A stretch of DNA of 64,000 nt from Mesorhizobium qingshengii (GCF_027563465.1 NZ_JAPFQA010000016.1:59379-123378); one strand, 5' to 3'; counted from the stretch's first letter, positions 1 through 7,924 are shown. Notes: a model not told the origin generated them from the letters alone. A program made the numbers and translations.

Positions 1-567
1 AGCACCAACGGGCGAAGCCGAAGCGGTTGGTGCGCGCCGTACCTGGGCATCCGGCGGAAACGGGTTGGTGCGGCAGGCATCGAGCAGCATGATCGTCACC
101 GGCACGGTCATTTTCAACGCGTCCATGACGATGGAAATCGGCACCAGCGCCTGGTCGGCGTCTTTCAGCGATGAAACGTTGGCATCGACCGGCACCAGAT
201 AGTTCTCGCCGCCGGCCTCGATGCCGTGGCCGGAATAATAGATGAAGGCGACGTCGGCACCTTCGGCATCCTCCGTGAAACGCTCCAGGTCGCGCTTCAG
301 CTTCGCGGCATCACGATCGGTGACGCTGCGGGCGTCGAAGCCGAGATCGGTCAGCATCTTGGCCATGTCGCGGGCGTCGTTGGCCGGGTTGGGAAGGGCG
401 GCGATGTGTTCGTATTTCGACTGACCGATGATCAGCGCCACGCCCTTGAGGTTCTTCGTCTCGGCGGCCTGAAGTGTCGTCGCGGCAAGGCAAAACAGCA
501 CGGCGACGAAAGCCGTGAGCCACGTCTGCTGGAAAGGATGCTGTTTTGAGGTTTCGACAAAAGTCAT
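1..567 (-). CDS. Caspase-family (peptidase C14) secreted protein, 5' part
   Basis: Leftward gene running off the window start; 189 codons are visible. The N-terminus has a hydrophobic stretch (residues about 16-34) ending in LQA-AE, consistent with a signal peptide, so the caspase domain probably acts in the periplasm or outside. The p20-like fold follows: KGVALIIGQSKY near residue 41, PNPANDARDMA near 59, the catalytic histidine in YYSGHG (His114) and the catalytic cysteine in LLDACR (Cys165). These motifs are those of bacterial caspase-like and metacaspase proteins. The substrate is unknown, and C-terminal domains (often repeats or FGE-type modules in this family) lie outside the window. 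The ATG is the first in frame. Confidence 0.85.
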   Translation of the reverse strand, partial: MTFVETSKQHPFQQTWLTAFVAVLFCLAATTLQAAETKNLKGVALIIGQSKYEHIAALPNPANDARDMAKMLTDLGFDARSVTDRDAAKLKRDLERFTEDAEGADVAFIYYSGHGIEAGGENYLVPVDANVSSLKDADQALVPISIVMDALKMTVPVTIMLLDACRTNPFPPDAQVRRAPTASASPVGA

Positions 568-624
568 TTGTCGTTTCGTGTCCGCCCTGAAGATCGCAGG
601 CCCTCTATAACGCTGCCAGCCTAC

Positions 625-672
625 CATGATCAAATTCGGGCATGATCAAATTCGGGCATGATCAAATTCGGG
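625..672. repeat. Tandem repeat, 3 x 16 bp
   Basis: Three perfect contiguous copies of CATGATCAAATTCGGG. The unit contains CATGATC and TTCGGG, which are also parts of the common rhizobial palindrome seen at 24581-24629, so it may derive from that repeat family. It lies between the divergent caspase-like gene and the original AEC transporter promoter. Confidence 0.9.
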
Positions 673-710
673 CGCGATTGCGCCGCGACCGTGGCTCGCC
701 TATCCCTGAA

Positions 711-728
711 AAATGTCTCCGCTCACCG
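711..728. repeat. attL core (18-bp direct repeat, left copy)
   Basis: AAATGTCTCCGCTCACCG, identical to 17938-17955. Bases on either side differ between the two copies, so 18 bp is the full identity. The integrase gene starts 157 bp to the right. Confidence 0.88.
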
Positions 729-885
729 GGGCTATGCGCCAGACTACAAGGGGCCAAGAGGGGCAATCTCAAGATTGGAACGTCGCGACAAGCCATTGAT
801 TAGCCTTTAAGTTTCCATTCTGTTGCCTTTTGGCCCGTCTTGGCCTATGCCTTACCGAAATTAGGAAAGGAATTAGGAAAGACAA

Positions 886-2022
886 ATGGCGCGCTATAAG
901 CTGACTGCCGGAATGGTGAAGGCTGCGAAGGGGAGTTTAGGCGACGGTGGCGGCCTATGGTTGATGCCGCGGGGCGAAAAACAGTATTGGGTTTTCATAT
1001 ACCAGCGCCATGGTCGGCGGCGGGAAATGGGTCTCGGTCCATTGGAGGCTGTAAGCCTCGCCGACGCGCGCGACAAGGCCGATGAGGTTCGCAAGATTCT
1101 GCATGCTGGACGGGATCCATTTAGGGAGGCGTCGTTCCGGCAAGTCGATAATCGCGTTCCGACGTTCGGCGATTATGCGGATGAGTATATAAAGGACCAC
1201 GCCTCACAATGGCGAGGCGGCAAGACGGAGATTGGATGGAAGTCGTCACTGGAGGTGCATGCCAAGGGCCTTCGAAAGCTACCCGTCAACGAGGTACGAA
1301 GGGCCGACGTCGTTCGCGTCATCAAGCCAATCTGGCACGCGAAGGCCGAGACAGCCAAGAAGACGCTGGATCGCATCGCTGCTGTGCTAGAACTTGCCAC
1401 CGACATGGAACTGCGCACTGGCCCTAATCCCGCTCGTATGGATGCGAAGGCGCGCGAGAAGGCGCTGGGTACACAGGCTGCGGCAGGCAATCACGACTCG
1501 ATGCCCTATGCGGACTTACCGAAGTTTTTTGCCAGCATCCCCGACAGTATGGCGGGCAGGGCGCTGCGCTTCCTGATCTTGAATGCGAATCGCACTGGCG
1601 AGGTCCGCTTCGCCGATTGGGCTGAGATCGACATGGAGGCCAGCGTGTGGACGATCCCCGCTACGAGGATGAAAGAGCCGCGCGAACATCGCATACCGCT
1701 GACCGACGCTGCCATTGCCGTTCTAGGCGAGGCTGGCGAGGGGCTTGTATTCAAGGGTGCACGGCGCGACCGACCGATCGGCGAAGTTGCGATGGCCAAG
1801 CTGCTAGCGAAGGAGGTTGGCAAGTACACAGTGCATGGTTTCCGCACATCGTTCAGGACGTGGGCTCAGGAGCATGGATATCCGGACGAGCTGGCAGAGC
1901 CGGCATTGGCGCACGAAAAGCGCAGCAAGGTGCAACGCGCTTATGCCCGCTCAGACGTTCTAGAAAGGCGTCGCGAGATGATGGAAGCTTGGTCTAGATA
2001 TTGTGTAAGTGAGGCGCAATAG
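886..2022 (+). CDS. int: Tyrosine recombinase / phage integrase
   Basis: This 378-residue enzyme catalyses site-specific integration and, with an excisionase, excision of the element. The N-terminus (GDGGGLWLMPRGEKQYWVFIYQ) is the arm-binding DUF4102-type domain of P4-like integrases, followed by a SAM-like core-binding domain around residues 95-180. Catalytic residues are in place: Arg236 in NRTGEVR, a lysine in RMKEPREHRIPL, His317 and Arg320 in HGFRTSFR, His343 in LAH and nucleophile Tyr353 in RAYARS. Position beside attL and inward transcription are normal for such elements. The ATG follows a GGAAAG-rich leader. Confidence 0.95.
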   Translation: MARYKLTAGMVKAAKGSLGDGGGLWLMPRGEKQYWVFIYQRHGRRREMGLGPLEAVSLADARDKADEVRKILHAGRDPFREASFRQVDNRVPTFGDYADEYIKDHASQWRGGKTEIGWKSSLEVHAKGLRKLPVNEVRRADVVRVIKPIWHAKAETAKKTLDRIAAVLELATDMELRTGPNPARMDAKAREKALGTQAAAGNHDSMPYADLPKFFASIPDSMAGRALRFLILNANRTGEVRFADWAEIDMEASVWTIPATRMKEPREHRIPLTDAAIAVLGEAGEGLVFKGARRDRPIGEVAMAKLLAKEVGKYTVHGFRTSFRTWAQEHGYPDELAEPALAHEKRSKVQRAYARSDVLERRREMMEAWSRYCVSEAQ

Positions 2023-2238
2023 TCACAAGATAGGCCATAACGGGCCAATTGCATCTTGACATGAAATACTGTTCGGCATATTGTTGGGGCAAGTCGGCGC
2101 TTGTCGCCGCGACTCGCTTGTCCCGCCAAATCAAACGGCGGCCCTAACCCCAATCCTTCCATTTCAGTTTTGAAGCACGCTTTCGGCGTGTGTGGATTTC
2201 CGCGCCTCATGGTGTCGGATGCAACGGGGAATTTCAAA

Positions 2239-2442
2239 ATGACAGCAAACGACAACAACCGCCTAATTGGGGTCCGTGAGGTGATGAAACGCACTTCGCT
2301 ATCGCTCACCTTCATCAAACGCTTGCGCAAGGCAGACGATTTCCCGCGGGCGGTGCCACTTGGCGACAGGCGGATTGGATTCGTTGAGAGCGAAATCGGC
2401 GACTGGATCGCTGGCCGGATGGCAGCGAGGGCTGCAGCATGA
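2239..2442 (+). CDS. AlpA-family DNA-binding regulator / excisionase-like
   Basis: A 67-residue protein whose core (GVREVMKRTSLSLTFIKRLRK, then FPRAV and RRIGFVESEIGDWI) is the helix-turn-helix of the AlpA/MerR-like excisionase family. In P4-like islands AlpA activates int or directs excision, and the location downstream of int fits that role. GGGGAA lies 8 nt before the ATG at 2239; an in-frame ATG at 2209 lacks a better site. The N-terminus carries ANDN, a motif repeated in other element proteins. The 3' end overlaps the next gene by 4 bp. Confidence 0.85.
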   Translation: MTANDNNRLIGVREVMKRTSLSLTFIKRLRKADDFPRAVPLGDRRIGFVESEIGDWIAGRMAARAAA

Positions 2443-2720
2443 AGCCCTATTCCGAAATGTCCCTCGCAGAACTCGACGCAGAGCTGGCAGCCATCCGCGC
2501 CGTGCAAGCCTGGCGCCGTGAGCAGCGGATGGCGTCCATTCGCCTTCCTGATGGTCGTGAACTCCCACGTATCCGCCACAGCAAGCCCCACGCCTGCTCG
2601 GATTGTGGCGTGGCAGACGGCGACCTTCACGCCGCGTGGTGCCAGCATGAGCCGTGCCCGTCATGCGGCGGCCAGCTTATTTCCTGCCTTTGCTTCGACG
2701 GCGAGGAGCGCGCCGCCTGA
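2439..2720 (+). CDS. Small hypothetical protein with zinc-ribbon cysteines
   Basis: 93 residues, translationally coupled to the AlpA gene by an ATGA overlap. The N-terminal half is charged and helical (SLAELDAELAAIRAVQAWRREQR). The C-terminal half has CSDC, an isolated Cys, CPSCGG and two further Cys/His, suggesting one or two metal-binding ribbons. Function unknown; a nucleic-acid-binding accessory protein is a guess based only on the cysteines. Confidence 0.6.
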   Translation: MKPYSEMSLAELDAELAAIRAVQAWRREQRMASIRLPDGRELPRIRHSKPHACSDCGVADGDLHAAWCQHEPCPSCGGQLISCLCFDGEERAA

Positions 2721-2827
2721 TTTCAGCCCCTGCGGCCTAGCGTCAATTGTAACCCTGCCGGCAAGTGCCGCGGGCGCGTTCTCTCTTTTAGTGACTAAGA
2801 AACTTCCAAAACTGGGAACACCACACA

Positions 2828-3076
2828 GTGCAAATCTTAGCAATCCGACCGGAAGCGGGCGGACGAACCCTTGCACGCTTCGACCTTCAGTTGGTCGACG
2901 GCGTGCGACTCTACAATCTGAAGCTGACAGAGAAGGCGGACGGCCGGCGCCGTGTATTTGCGCCGTCTGCCTTCGGCTACCCGGCCGCAACCTTCACCAC
3001 AGAAATTGCCGAACAAATCGTGCGTGCCGCAGGCGTCGCATTGGGAGAGAATCCGAGTGAACGTACCGCAGACTGA
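2828..3076 (+). CDS. Small hypothetical protein, possibly SpoVG-like
   Basis: 82 residues starting at a GTG, with GGGAA about 11 nt upstream. The sequence ARFDLQLVDGVRLYNLKLTE followed by GRRRVFAP resembles the beta-sheet layout of SpoVG-like small phage proteins, but I cannot confirm the family. It overlaps the start of the ATPase gene by 20 bp, which argues for co-translation with the replication gene. Confidence 0.6.
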   Translation: MQILAIRPEAGGRTLARFDLQLVDGVRLYNLKLTEKADGRRRVFAPSAFGYPAATFTTEIAEQIVRAAGVALGENPSERTAD

Positions 3077-4538
3077 AATAGACCCTTATGACTTCTCTTG
3101 GAAAAACCTCTCGCGGATAACATCGACCGATAATCGCGCTGCTGACATAACCTGGCCCGACACCCCGGCCGGACAGCGGATGAAGGAACTTACTGAGCGC
3201 CTGCCGCTGGTGGATCCCGAGATCGATGCTGCCGCCAAACGTTTCGCCGCGAAGCCGCAGATTTCTGAAAAGGTGCTGGAGCGTCGAGAGCGGTACGCTG
3301 CGGAGGCAGAAGCCGAGGCGGAAGCTAAAGCTATTGCCGATACGAAAGCGCCAGTCACCAAGACCACCAGAAAGTCGATTGTCGCCACGCCATTCGAACT
3401 GCGCGACCCCGCAAGCCTGCCTGAGCGCGATTGGCTCTTTGGTCGCCATTATATCCGCAAGTACCTTACCTCTACGGTAGGCGCAGGCGGTGGTGGAAAG
3501 TCCGCGCATGCGGTTTCCGAGGCCCTGTCGATGGTTACCGGCCGGCCTCTTCTTGACCCTGAAGGACCGCTGACAAAAACGTTGCGTGTTTGGTACGTTA
3601 ACGCGGAAGATCCGCAAGACGAGATCGACCGCCGTTTCCATGCTGCGGCAAAACACTTCAACGTTACCGCTGAGCATATTGGCGGCCGTCTCTACACCGA
3701 CTCCGGTCGCGAGCAGGAGTTCGTAATAATGCGGCAGGAAGGACGCAACCTTGCCGTCTGCCAGCCACTAATCGACGAAATGGTGGCGGAAATCAAACGG
3801 CGAGAAATCGACGTCGTGATCATCGATCCGCTGGTATCAACGCACGAAGTTCCGGAAAACGACAATTCGGCGATGCAACGTGTGGCCAAGGCCTGGACCG
3901 AGGTTGCTGATAAAGCGAACTGTTGCGTCGAGGTCATCCACCACGTCGTTAAAAGCCAGAACGAAGTCACGGCCGACAGCGCGCGCGGCGGTGGGGCGTT
4001 GAAGGACAAGACCCGCGGCATGCGTGTCATCAATCCCATGACGGCGTCGGAGGCCGAGAAGGTCGGCATTGAAGGCCCGGACGGATATTTCAGGATCGAC
4101 CAAAGCAAGGTGAATCTAGTCGCGTCCGGTCGGAGCCAGTGGCGCCGCTTTGCTTCCGTGCCGCTTGGAAACGGCACGATCTCTAACAAGACCGGCGACG
4201 AGATCGGCGTTGTTGAGTCGTGGCGCTGGCCTTCATCGAGCGCGTTAGCTGAGCGTGTGGCGGAAACTCGCCGCGCAGCCGTAGCAGACGTGCCCGAGGA
4301 CATGCTTGCTGGATTGAAGGTTAGGCTACACGCGAGTCACTACAAGGAATCGGCGCAGGCCGGGAATTGGGCTGGTAAGTTGGTGGCTGAAATCTTTGGC
4401 CTCGATCCGAAAACTGACCGCGAGCAGATAAGGGCGATGCTTGCCGGATGGATAGATGCCGGCGAGTTGGAAATCGTCGACATCATGGACGCCTATAGGC
4501 ACCTAAAACCGCACATAAAACCAACTGCGGCACTTTGA
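3057..4538 (+). CDS. RepA-like AAA ATPase (replicative helicase type)
   Basis: 493 residues from a GTG preceded by GGGAGA at 9 nt; an upstream in-frame ATG at 2952 only reads through the previous gene in another frame and lacks a site. Walker A is GAGGGGKS (about residues 142-149), Walker B is VVIIDP (about 253-258), with a conserved VIHHVVK motif after it. This matches the AAA_25/RepA hexameric helicase family found in plasmids, phages and integrated elements, where it unwinds the element's origin. A charged, Ala/Glu-rich linker sits at about 75-100. A repeat cluster that may be the origin begins in its last codons. Confidence 0.85.
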   Translation: MNVPQTEIDPYDFSWKNLSRITSTDNRAADITWPDTPAGQRMKELTERLPLVDPEIDAAAKRFAAKPQISEKVLERRERYAAEAEAEAEAKAIADTKAPVTKTTRKSIVATPFELRDPASLPERDWLFGRHYIRKYLTSTVGAGGGGKSAHAVSEALSMVTGRPLLDPEGPLTKTLRVWYVNAEDPQDEIDRRFHAAAKHFNVTAEHIGGRLYTDSGREQEFVIMRQEGRNLAVCQPLIDEMVAEIKRREIDVVIIDPLVSTHEVPENDNSAMQRVAKAWTEVADKANCCVEVIHHVVKSQNEVTADSARGGGALKDKTRGMRVINPMTASEAEKVGIEGPDGYFRIDQSKVNLVASGRSQWRRFASVPLGNGTISNKTGDEIGVVESWRWPSSSALAERVAETRRAAVADVPEDMLAGLKVRLHASHYKESAQAGNWAGKLVAEIFGLDPKTDREQIRAMLAGWIDAGELEIVDIMDAYRHLKPHIKPTAAL

Positions 4539-4672
4539 AAACGCGGTGCCGCAAAGAGGTGCCGCAAGTGACGCAAATACTGCGGCGCGGCACCTATACC
4601 CCTTGTGGGGATAGTGCCGCACGCTGCTGTGTGTAGAAAATCCAAGGTGCCGCAAATCGACGTAGTGCCGCA
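4526..4672. repeat. Cluster of GTGCCGCA repeats (candidate origin iterons)
   Basis: Exact GTGCCGCA occurs at 4546, 4559, 4614, 4647 and 4665, and inverted at 4526; a 7-of-8 inverted copy is at 4586. This is far above chance for an 8-mer in 147 bp. The cluster starts inside the last codons of the RepA-like gene and ends before the next gene's ribosome site. Iterons beside a helicase gene are typical of replication origins; a repressor-binding array is the alternative. Confidence 0.7.
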
Positions 4673-4696
4673 CTTTTTCAACGAGGAGATTACCGA

Positions 4697-4891
4697 ATGG
4701 AACAGATTGAAATGATACCCCTCACCAACCCGCTCGACGCCATCCACCCAACAAACGGCAAGAGCGTCCGAGTCGTCGGCATCGACCTGTCGAGTTCGTT
4801 CGGTCCCAAGATGATCGTTCTCGTCACCGACGTCCACGGCACGCATGTCGATCTTGTCGACAACGTGAAGAACCGCCGTCCTTCAGCTTAA
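4697..4891 (+). CDS. Small hypothetical protein
   Basis: 64 residues; ATG preceded by GAGGAG at about 9 nt. No recognisable domain; the middle (VRVVGIDLSSSFGPKMIVLVTDVHG) looks like alternating beta strands. First gene after the repeat cluster, in the same direction as the ATPase. Confidence 0.6.
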   Translation: MEQIEMIPLTNPLDAIHPTNGKSVRVVGIDLSSSFGPKMIVLVTDVHGTHVDLVDNVKNRRPSA

Positions 4892-4904
4892 ATGGGAGAA
4901 GCCA

Positions 4905-5042
4905 ATGACTGCGGCACGGACTGTCGAGACCAACGGCGAAACGGTTCAAATTCGCAGGCTCAGTTGGCCGGAATTCTGGAAGATCCGGCCAGACCGGCGA
5001 CCGGCGAACGATAATAAGAAGCCGATCGACAAGGCTGCTTAA
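4905..5042 (+). CDS. 45-residue hypothetical protein with ANDN motif
   Basis: Begins with an ATG preceded by GGGAGAAGCC and ends at TAA 5040-5042. Basic protein (SWPEFWKIRPDRRPANDNKK). The ribosome site, tight spacing to the preceding gene (13 bp) and the ANDN motif shared with neighbours support it as real. Function unknown. Confidence 0.5.
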   Translation: MTAARTVETNGETVQIRRLSWPEFWKIRPDRRPANDNKKPIDKAA

Positions 5043-5112
5043 GAACTACCGTCCCGCACAGAGCGGAAACGGACTACCGGCCTGGCCGGCTCTCACATGG
5101 GATGACCACCCA

Positions 5113-5862
5113 ATGACCAAGACCACTCGAAAAGAAATCCTTGCCGAAACTGACGCCTTCCTGAAGGCAAATCCGGAGGAGAAGCACGCCGCTGTCCGTA
5201 TTCGCTACCGCGGCGGCCGGCCCGCCTGGAACTGGCTTAAGAAGCATGACGACAAGGGCGCCGCGGCTCTGTGGTTGGTAGCCAGAGAGCGCTTACCGCA
5301 AGCCGCGAACGATAATCTGCCGACTGAAGCCGGGTTGAACGTCGACCGGAGCCGTAAGGACGGAAGGCCGCGTGGCAAGAACCCGGATCCGCGTTCCCTG
5401 GATGCATACATCGCGCTGCCGTCTGTCCAACCGCGGCTAGGCGACCCCGATCCAGAGCCTGCTCGAACTGGTAACTGGGATGCTGTGTCGCGTGGAGTCA
5501 CGATCAAACCGCAGCGGCAAGACTTCAAATTCAGCCCGCATTGCCGTTTCAGCTTCCATCCTCCGGAAATCGCGGAAGGCGCAAGCTTCCTCGGCTCCAT
5601 AGGTGGTCTCGGCCAGCTTAAGATGGGCAAGCGCCGAGGTGATGTACGGCTCGCCGCATGTGCCGATCCAGCCAATCCACCGGCAGAAATCGGGACCGTC
5701 ATTGAGGTCATCCTGTCAGGCGGCAACGTTGCCGAAGTCGGAAAGGCTTTCGGCGCGAAGGGCGGATATGCCGATCGCCGCGGAGGTACAGAACTGCTTG
5801 CTGCAGGCAGGTGGGCAAAGCTGGCGGTAGCGAATGACAACCGCCGAATCCTGGCAGCTTAG
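5113..5862 (+). CDS. Hypothetical element protein with two ANDN motifs
   Basis: 249 residues, no family recognised. The N-terminal third is helical and basic; the centre (residues about 85-160) is proline-rich; the C-terminal part has DVRLAACADPANPPAEIGTVIEVILSGGNVAEVGKAFGAKGGYADRRGGTELLAAG, which reads like a helix-turn-helix (IEVILSGGNVAEVGKAFG ... GYADRRGG). ANDN occurs near residue 67 and near the C-terminus. A DNA-binding role is possible but unproven. A hairpin terminator follows at 5917-5940. Confidence 0.6.
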   Translation: MTKTTRKEILAETDAFLKANPEEKHAAVRIRYRGGRPAWNWLKKHDDKGAAALWLVARERLPQAANDNLPTEAGLNVDRSRKDGRPRGKNPDPRSLDAYIALPSVQPRLGDPDPEPARTGNWDAVSRGVTIKPQRQDFKFSPHCRFSFHPPEIAEGASFLGSIGGLGQLKMGKRRGDVRLAACADPANPPAEIGTVIEVILSGGNVAEVGKAFGAKGGYADRRGGTELLAAGRWAKLAVANDNRRILAA

Positions 5863-5916
5863 TGGCTGAGTGCCAAATCGTGGCCACGAAAACACTTTAG
5901 GGCAACAGCAACGAGT

Positions 5917-5940
5917 GGGGCGCTTCGGCGTCCCTTTCCG
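5917..5940 (+). terminator. Intrinsic terminator-like hairpin with UUCG loop
   Basis: Seven-base-pair GC-rich stem (5918-5923 with 5928-5933 at its core) closed by a C(TTCG)G tetraloop, followed by TTTCCGTTT. It lies 55 bp after the preceding stop codon. Confidence 0.55.
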
Positions 5941-6114
5941 TTTGCACTTGCCGCCTCGTCATCGGCATGTGCAACCCGTCTTCGGCTCAGTAGGTCGGGC
6001 GGGACCAATTCCGAGCAGCGCCGGAATAGCGGCCTTCGATTGAGCTTCGGTTCGTCGGAGGCTGCAACCCCCTTTGCGTAAGAACTAACCAATTTCGAAA
6101 TAGGAAAACTCATC

Positions 6115-6642
6115 ATGCCTTCAACAATGGAGGCCGTGGACGTGCTTGCTGCACGCGTCGGCTTCGACAAACCCAGGGTCCGCGCCGTTGCGCGCTCGCT
6201 CACTGACGCCGGGCGCCTGCCGCCTGGCGCCCCAGCTAGGTCACCGATGCTCGACATCAGCAATGTTGTGGACCTTCTAATCGGATGCGCAGTCGACGTG
6301 CCGTTGCGTGCCGTAGCTGACACCGTTGCGAAGATCAGGGAACTGACGCCCGCTGGCACGCCGATCAGTGCGCTTCCCGCGAGCCTTCAGTACTCAGCCG
6401 GCAACTACCTGGACTCGCTCGCCGACCTGGCCGCCGACGGCTCGAAAGACGTGCGTAGGGTGAAACTCGAGTTCGTCGGCAACTGGAACGAAGTCGCTAT
6501 CCACCAACCCGACGGCACAATCAACCGCTTCGTAGAGCCTGGCGCACTGGCATCAAATTGGCAGCACACCGGCCACCGTCGATCGACCGCGGTGAACGGA
6601 GCGGCTTTCGCCGATGCCATCAACGATCTTTTTGGAGCATGA
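6115..6642 (+). CDS. Hypothetical protein with N-terminal winged-helix-like region
   Basis: 175 residues. The N-terminal 35 residues (VDVLAARVGFDKPRVRAVARSLTDAGRLPPG) look like a helix-turn-helix; the rest is a compact alpha/beta sequence with no family I recognise. AGGAAA lies upstream of the ATG. The stop codon overlaps the next ATG (ATGA), so the two genes are coupled. First gene of a four-gene run ending in the prohead protease. Confidence 0.65.
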   Translation: MPSTMEAVDVLAARVGFDKPRVRAVARSLTDAGRLPPGAPARSPMLDISNVVDLLIGCAVDVPLRAVADTVAKIRELTPAGTPISALPASLQYSAGNYLDSLADLAADGSKDVRRVKLEFVGNWNEVAIHQPDGTINRFVEPGALASNWQHTGHRRSTAVNGAAFADAINDLFGA

Positions 6643-7244
6643 AAATGGGACTTCTTAAAAAGACAGAACCGACCAAGCCGAATGACGTCGCGCAGTCGGC
6701 GCCGTTCGCTATGCCGACGCTCGAGGGAACGTCGACCGTCTACACTGATCTGATGACAAAGCAGATCGACCTGACCAGAGCCCGCGGCGAGCTTCAATCC
6801 GAAAGGCGGAAACTGGAAAGAGCCATCGAAGAAGACACGACCGTTGCGCTGCGCCCATCGGTTGCCGCCTTGCTTGGCGACGAAGACGACAGCAAATCGC
6901 ACAGTCTGAAGCGCATTGCAGAAATCCACCGCGCCGTGAATGACATTGATATCGCACTCGACGTCCTGCGCGAACGCATCTCCGTTGAGCGCGGTAAGAC
7001 CAGTTTGAAGGTCGCGACGGCATGCCGTCCGGAATACGCGCGTCGCGTGGCTGTGCTCGGCCAGGCTCTGCGTGCGGTTCAGGCTGCGCGAGCCGGCTAT
7101 GACGAGATGGTCGATGAGTTCAGTCGTAATGAGATTTCATGGACTAGCCTCGTACCGCTTCAACCGAACTTTTTGGGCGATGCTCGAGACGGCCATGTGC
7201 ACCGTTGGTTCCGTGCAGCGAAGGACGCCGGTTATGACGCTTGA
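6639..7244 (+). CDS. Hypothetical coiled-coil phage protein
   Basis: 201 residues, starting at the ATG that overlaps the previous stop, with GGAG 4-7 nt upstream. Residues about 40-75 and 100-125 are rich in charged heptads (LTRARGELQSERRKLERAIEED; HRAVNDIDIALDVLRERI), indicating coiled coil. Position two genes before the prohead protease suggests a morphogenesis role, but no family is recognised. Confidence 0.65.
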   Translation: MKMGLLKKTEPTKPNDVAQSAPFAMPTLEGTSTVYTDLMTKQIDLTRARGELQSERRKLERAIEEDTTVALRPSVAALLGDEDDSKSHSLKRIAEIHRAVNDIDIALDVLRERISVERGKTSLKVATACRPEYARRVAVLGQALRAVQAARAGYDEMVDEFSRNEISWTSLVPLQPNFLGDARDGHVHRWFRAAKDAGYDA

Positions 7245-7422
7245 ACGTACTGACACCTCCCGCGCCAGGACGTTGCGGTCGCGAAAGATCACGATGCCGG
7301 ACGGCAAGGTCCGCTACGACTCGAAAGATCCTAAGGACATCGCCGCGGAGCTTAGGGCGAAGTCTAGCCTTGGCAAGCGCGAGGCAAAACTGAAGGCGGC
7401 GGAGGCTAAAATTGGCCGATAG
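7234..7422 (+). CDS. Small basic hypothetical protein
   Basis: 62 residues, starting inside the end of the previous gene (11-bp overlap) and overlapping the protease start by 11 bp. Very basic, with a C-terminal Lys/Ala helix (GKREAKLKAAEAKIG). The nested overlaps argue for translational coupling. Function unknown. Confidence 0.5.
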   Translation: MTLERTDTSRARTLRSRKITMPDGKVRYDSKDPKDIAAELRAKSSLGKREAKLKAAEAKIGR

Positions 7423-7921
7423 CAACACCATCTCCGGTTATGCCGTGCGTTTCGGTGACGTCACAACGATCGGCAATTCCTTTCGGGAGAAGATTGCGCC
7501 CGGTGCATTCACCGAAACGCTAAAGCGCAATGACACCGTTGCCCTGATTGGCCACGATACCGGCCGTGTGCTCGGCCGTCAGAGTGCTGGCACGTTGACG
7601 CTCAGAGAAGATCGCATCGGACTCTGGTTCAGCTTGGACGTCGACACCTCGACGCCATCAGGCCAGGAGGCGCTCGGAACGGTTCGTCGACAGGATGTAA
7701 AAGGCTGCTCGTTTGCCGGGCAGTTTCTGGCTGAGGAGTGGCAAGACGGCGGCGACAGACTGCCGCTCCGCACTGTCACCGAGATTGATCTCTACGAGAT
7801 CACGCTGACAGCATTCCCCGCCTATGAGACAACGGATGCGAGCGTCCGCGCTGCCAACAACGCTGCAGCCGCGCTTCGTCGCAAAGTCGAAGCGGCACAC
7901 CGGCTACGCGGGATCCGCTGA
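7412..7921 (+). CDS. HK97-family prohead protease
   Basis: 169 residues from a TTG with GGAGG 7 nt upstream. Motifs of the S78/U35 prohead protease family are all present: GAFTETL, catalytic His in LIGHD, catalytic Ser in GCSFAGQF, and LYEITLTAFPAY. In HK97-like phages this enzyme cleaves the capsid scaffold during head maturation and is followed by the major capsid gene. Here the next rightward reading frame is absent and a leftward small gene begins 4 bp away, so its substrate is not encoded nearby. Confidence 0.9.
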   Translation: MADSNTISGYAVRFGDVTTIGNSFREKIAPGAFTETLKRNDTVALIGHDTGRVLGRQSAGTLTLREDRIGLWFSLDVDTSTPSGQEALGTVRRQDVKGCSFAGQFLAEEWQDGGDRLPLRTVTEIDLYEITLTAFPAYETTDASVRAANNAAAALRRKVEAAHRLRGIR

Positions 7922-7924
7922 CGT

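Larger units (their letters stand above)
568..885. other. Intergenic region with tandem repeat and attL
   Basis: No gene longer than 28 codons is seen. From left to right it holds the upstream region of the caspase-like gene, a 3 x 16-bp tandem repeat (625-672), the left attachment site (711-728), and the integrase leader, which has GGAAAG-rich sequence just before the ATG at 886. A 28-codon ORF (713-799) begins with the first five codons of the AEC transporter that is now 17 kb away. Confidence 0.7.

Noticed and set aside
2952..3056. N-terminal extension of the RepA-like ATPase
   Set aside because: The 35 extra codons are the previous gene read in another frame, and the GTG at 3057 has a good ribosome site.
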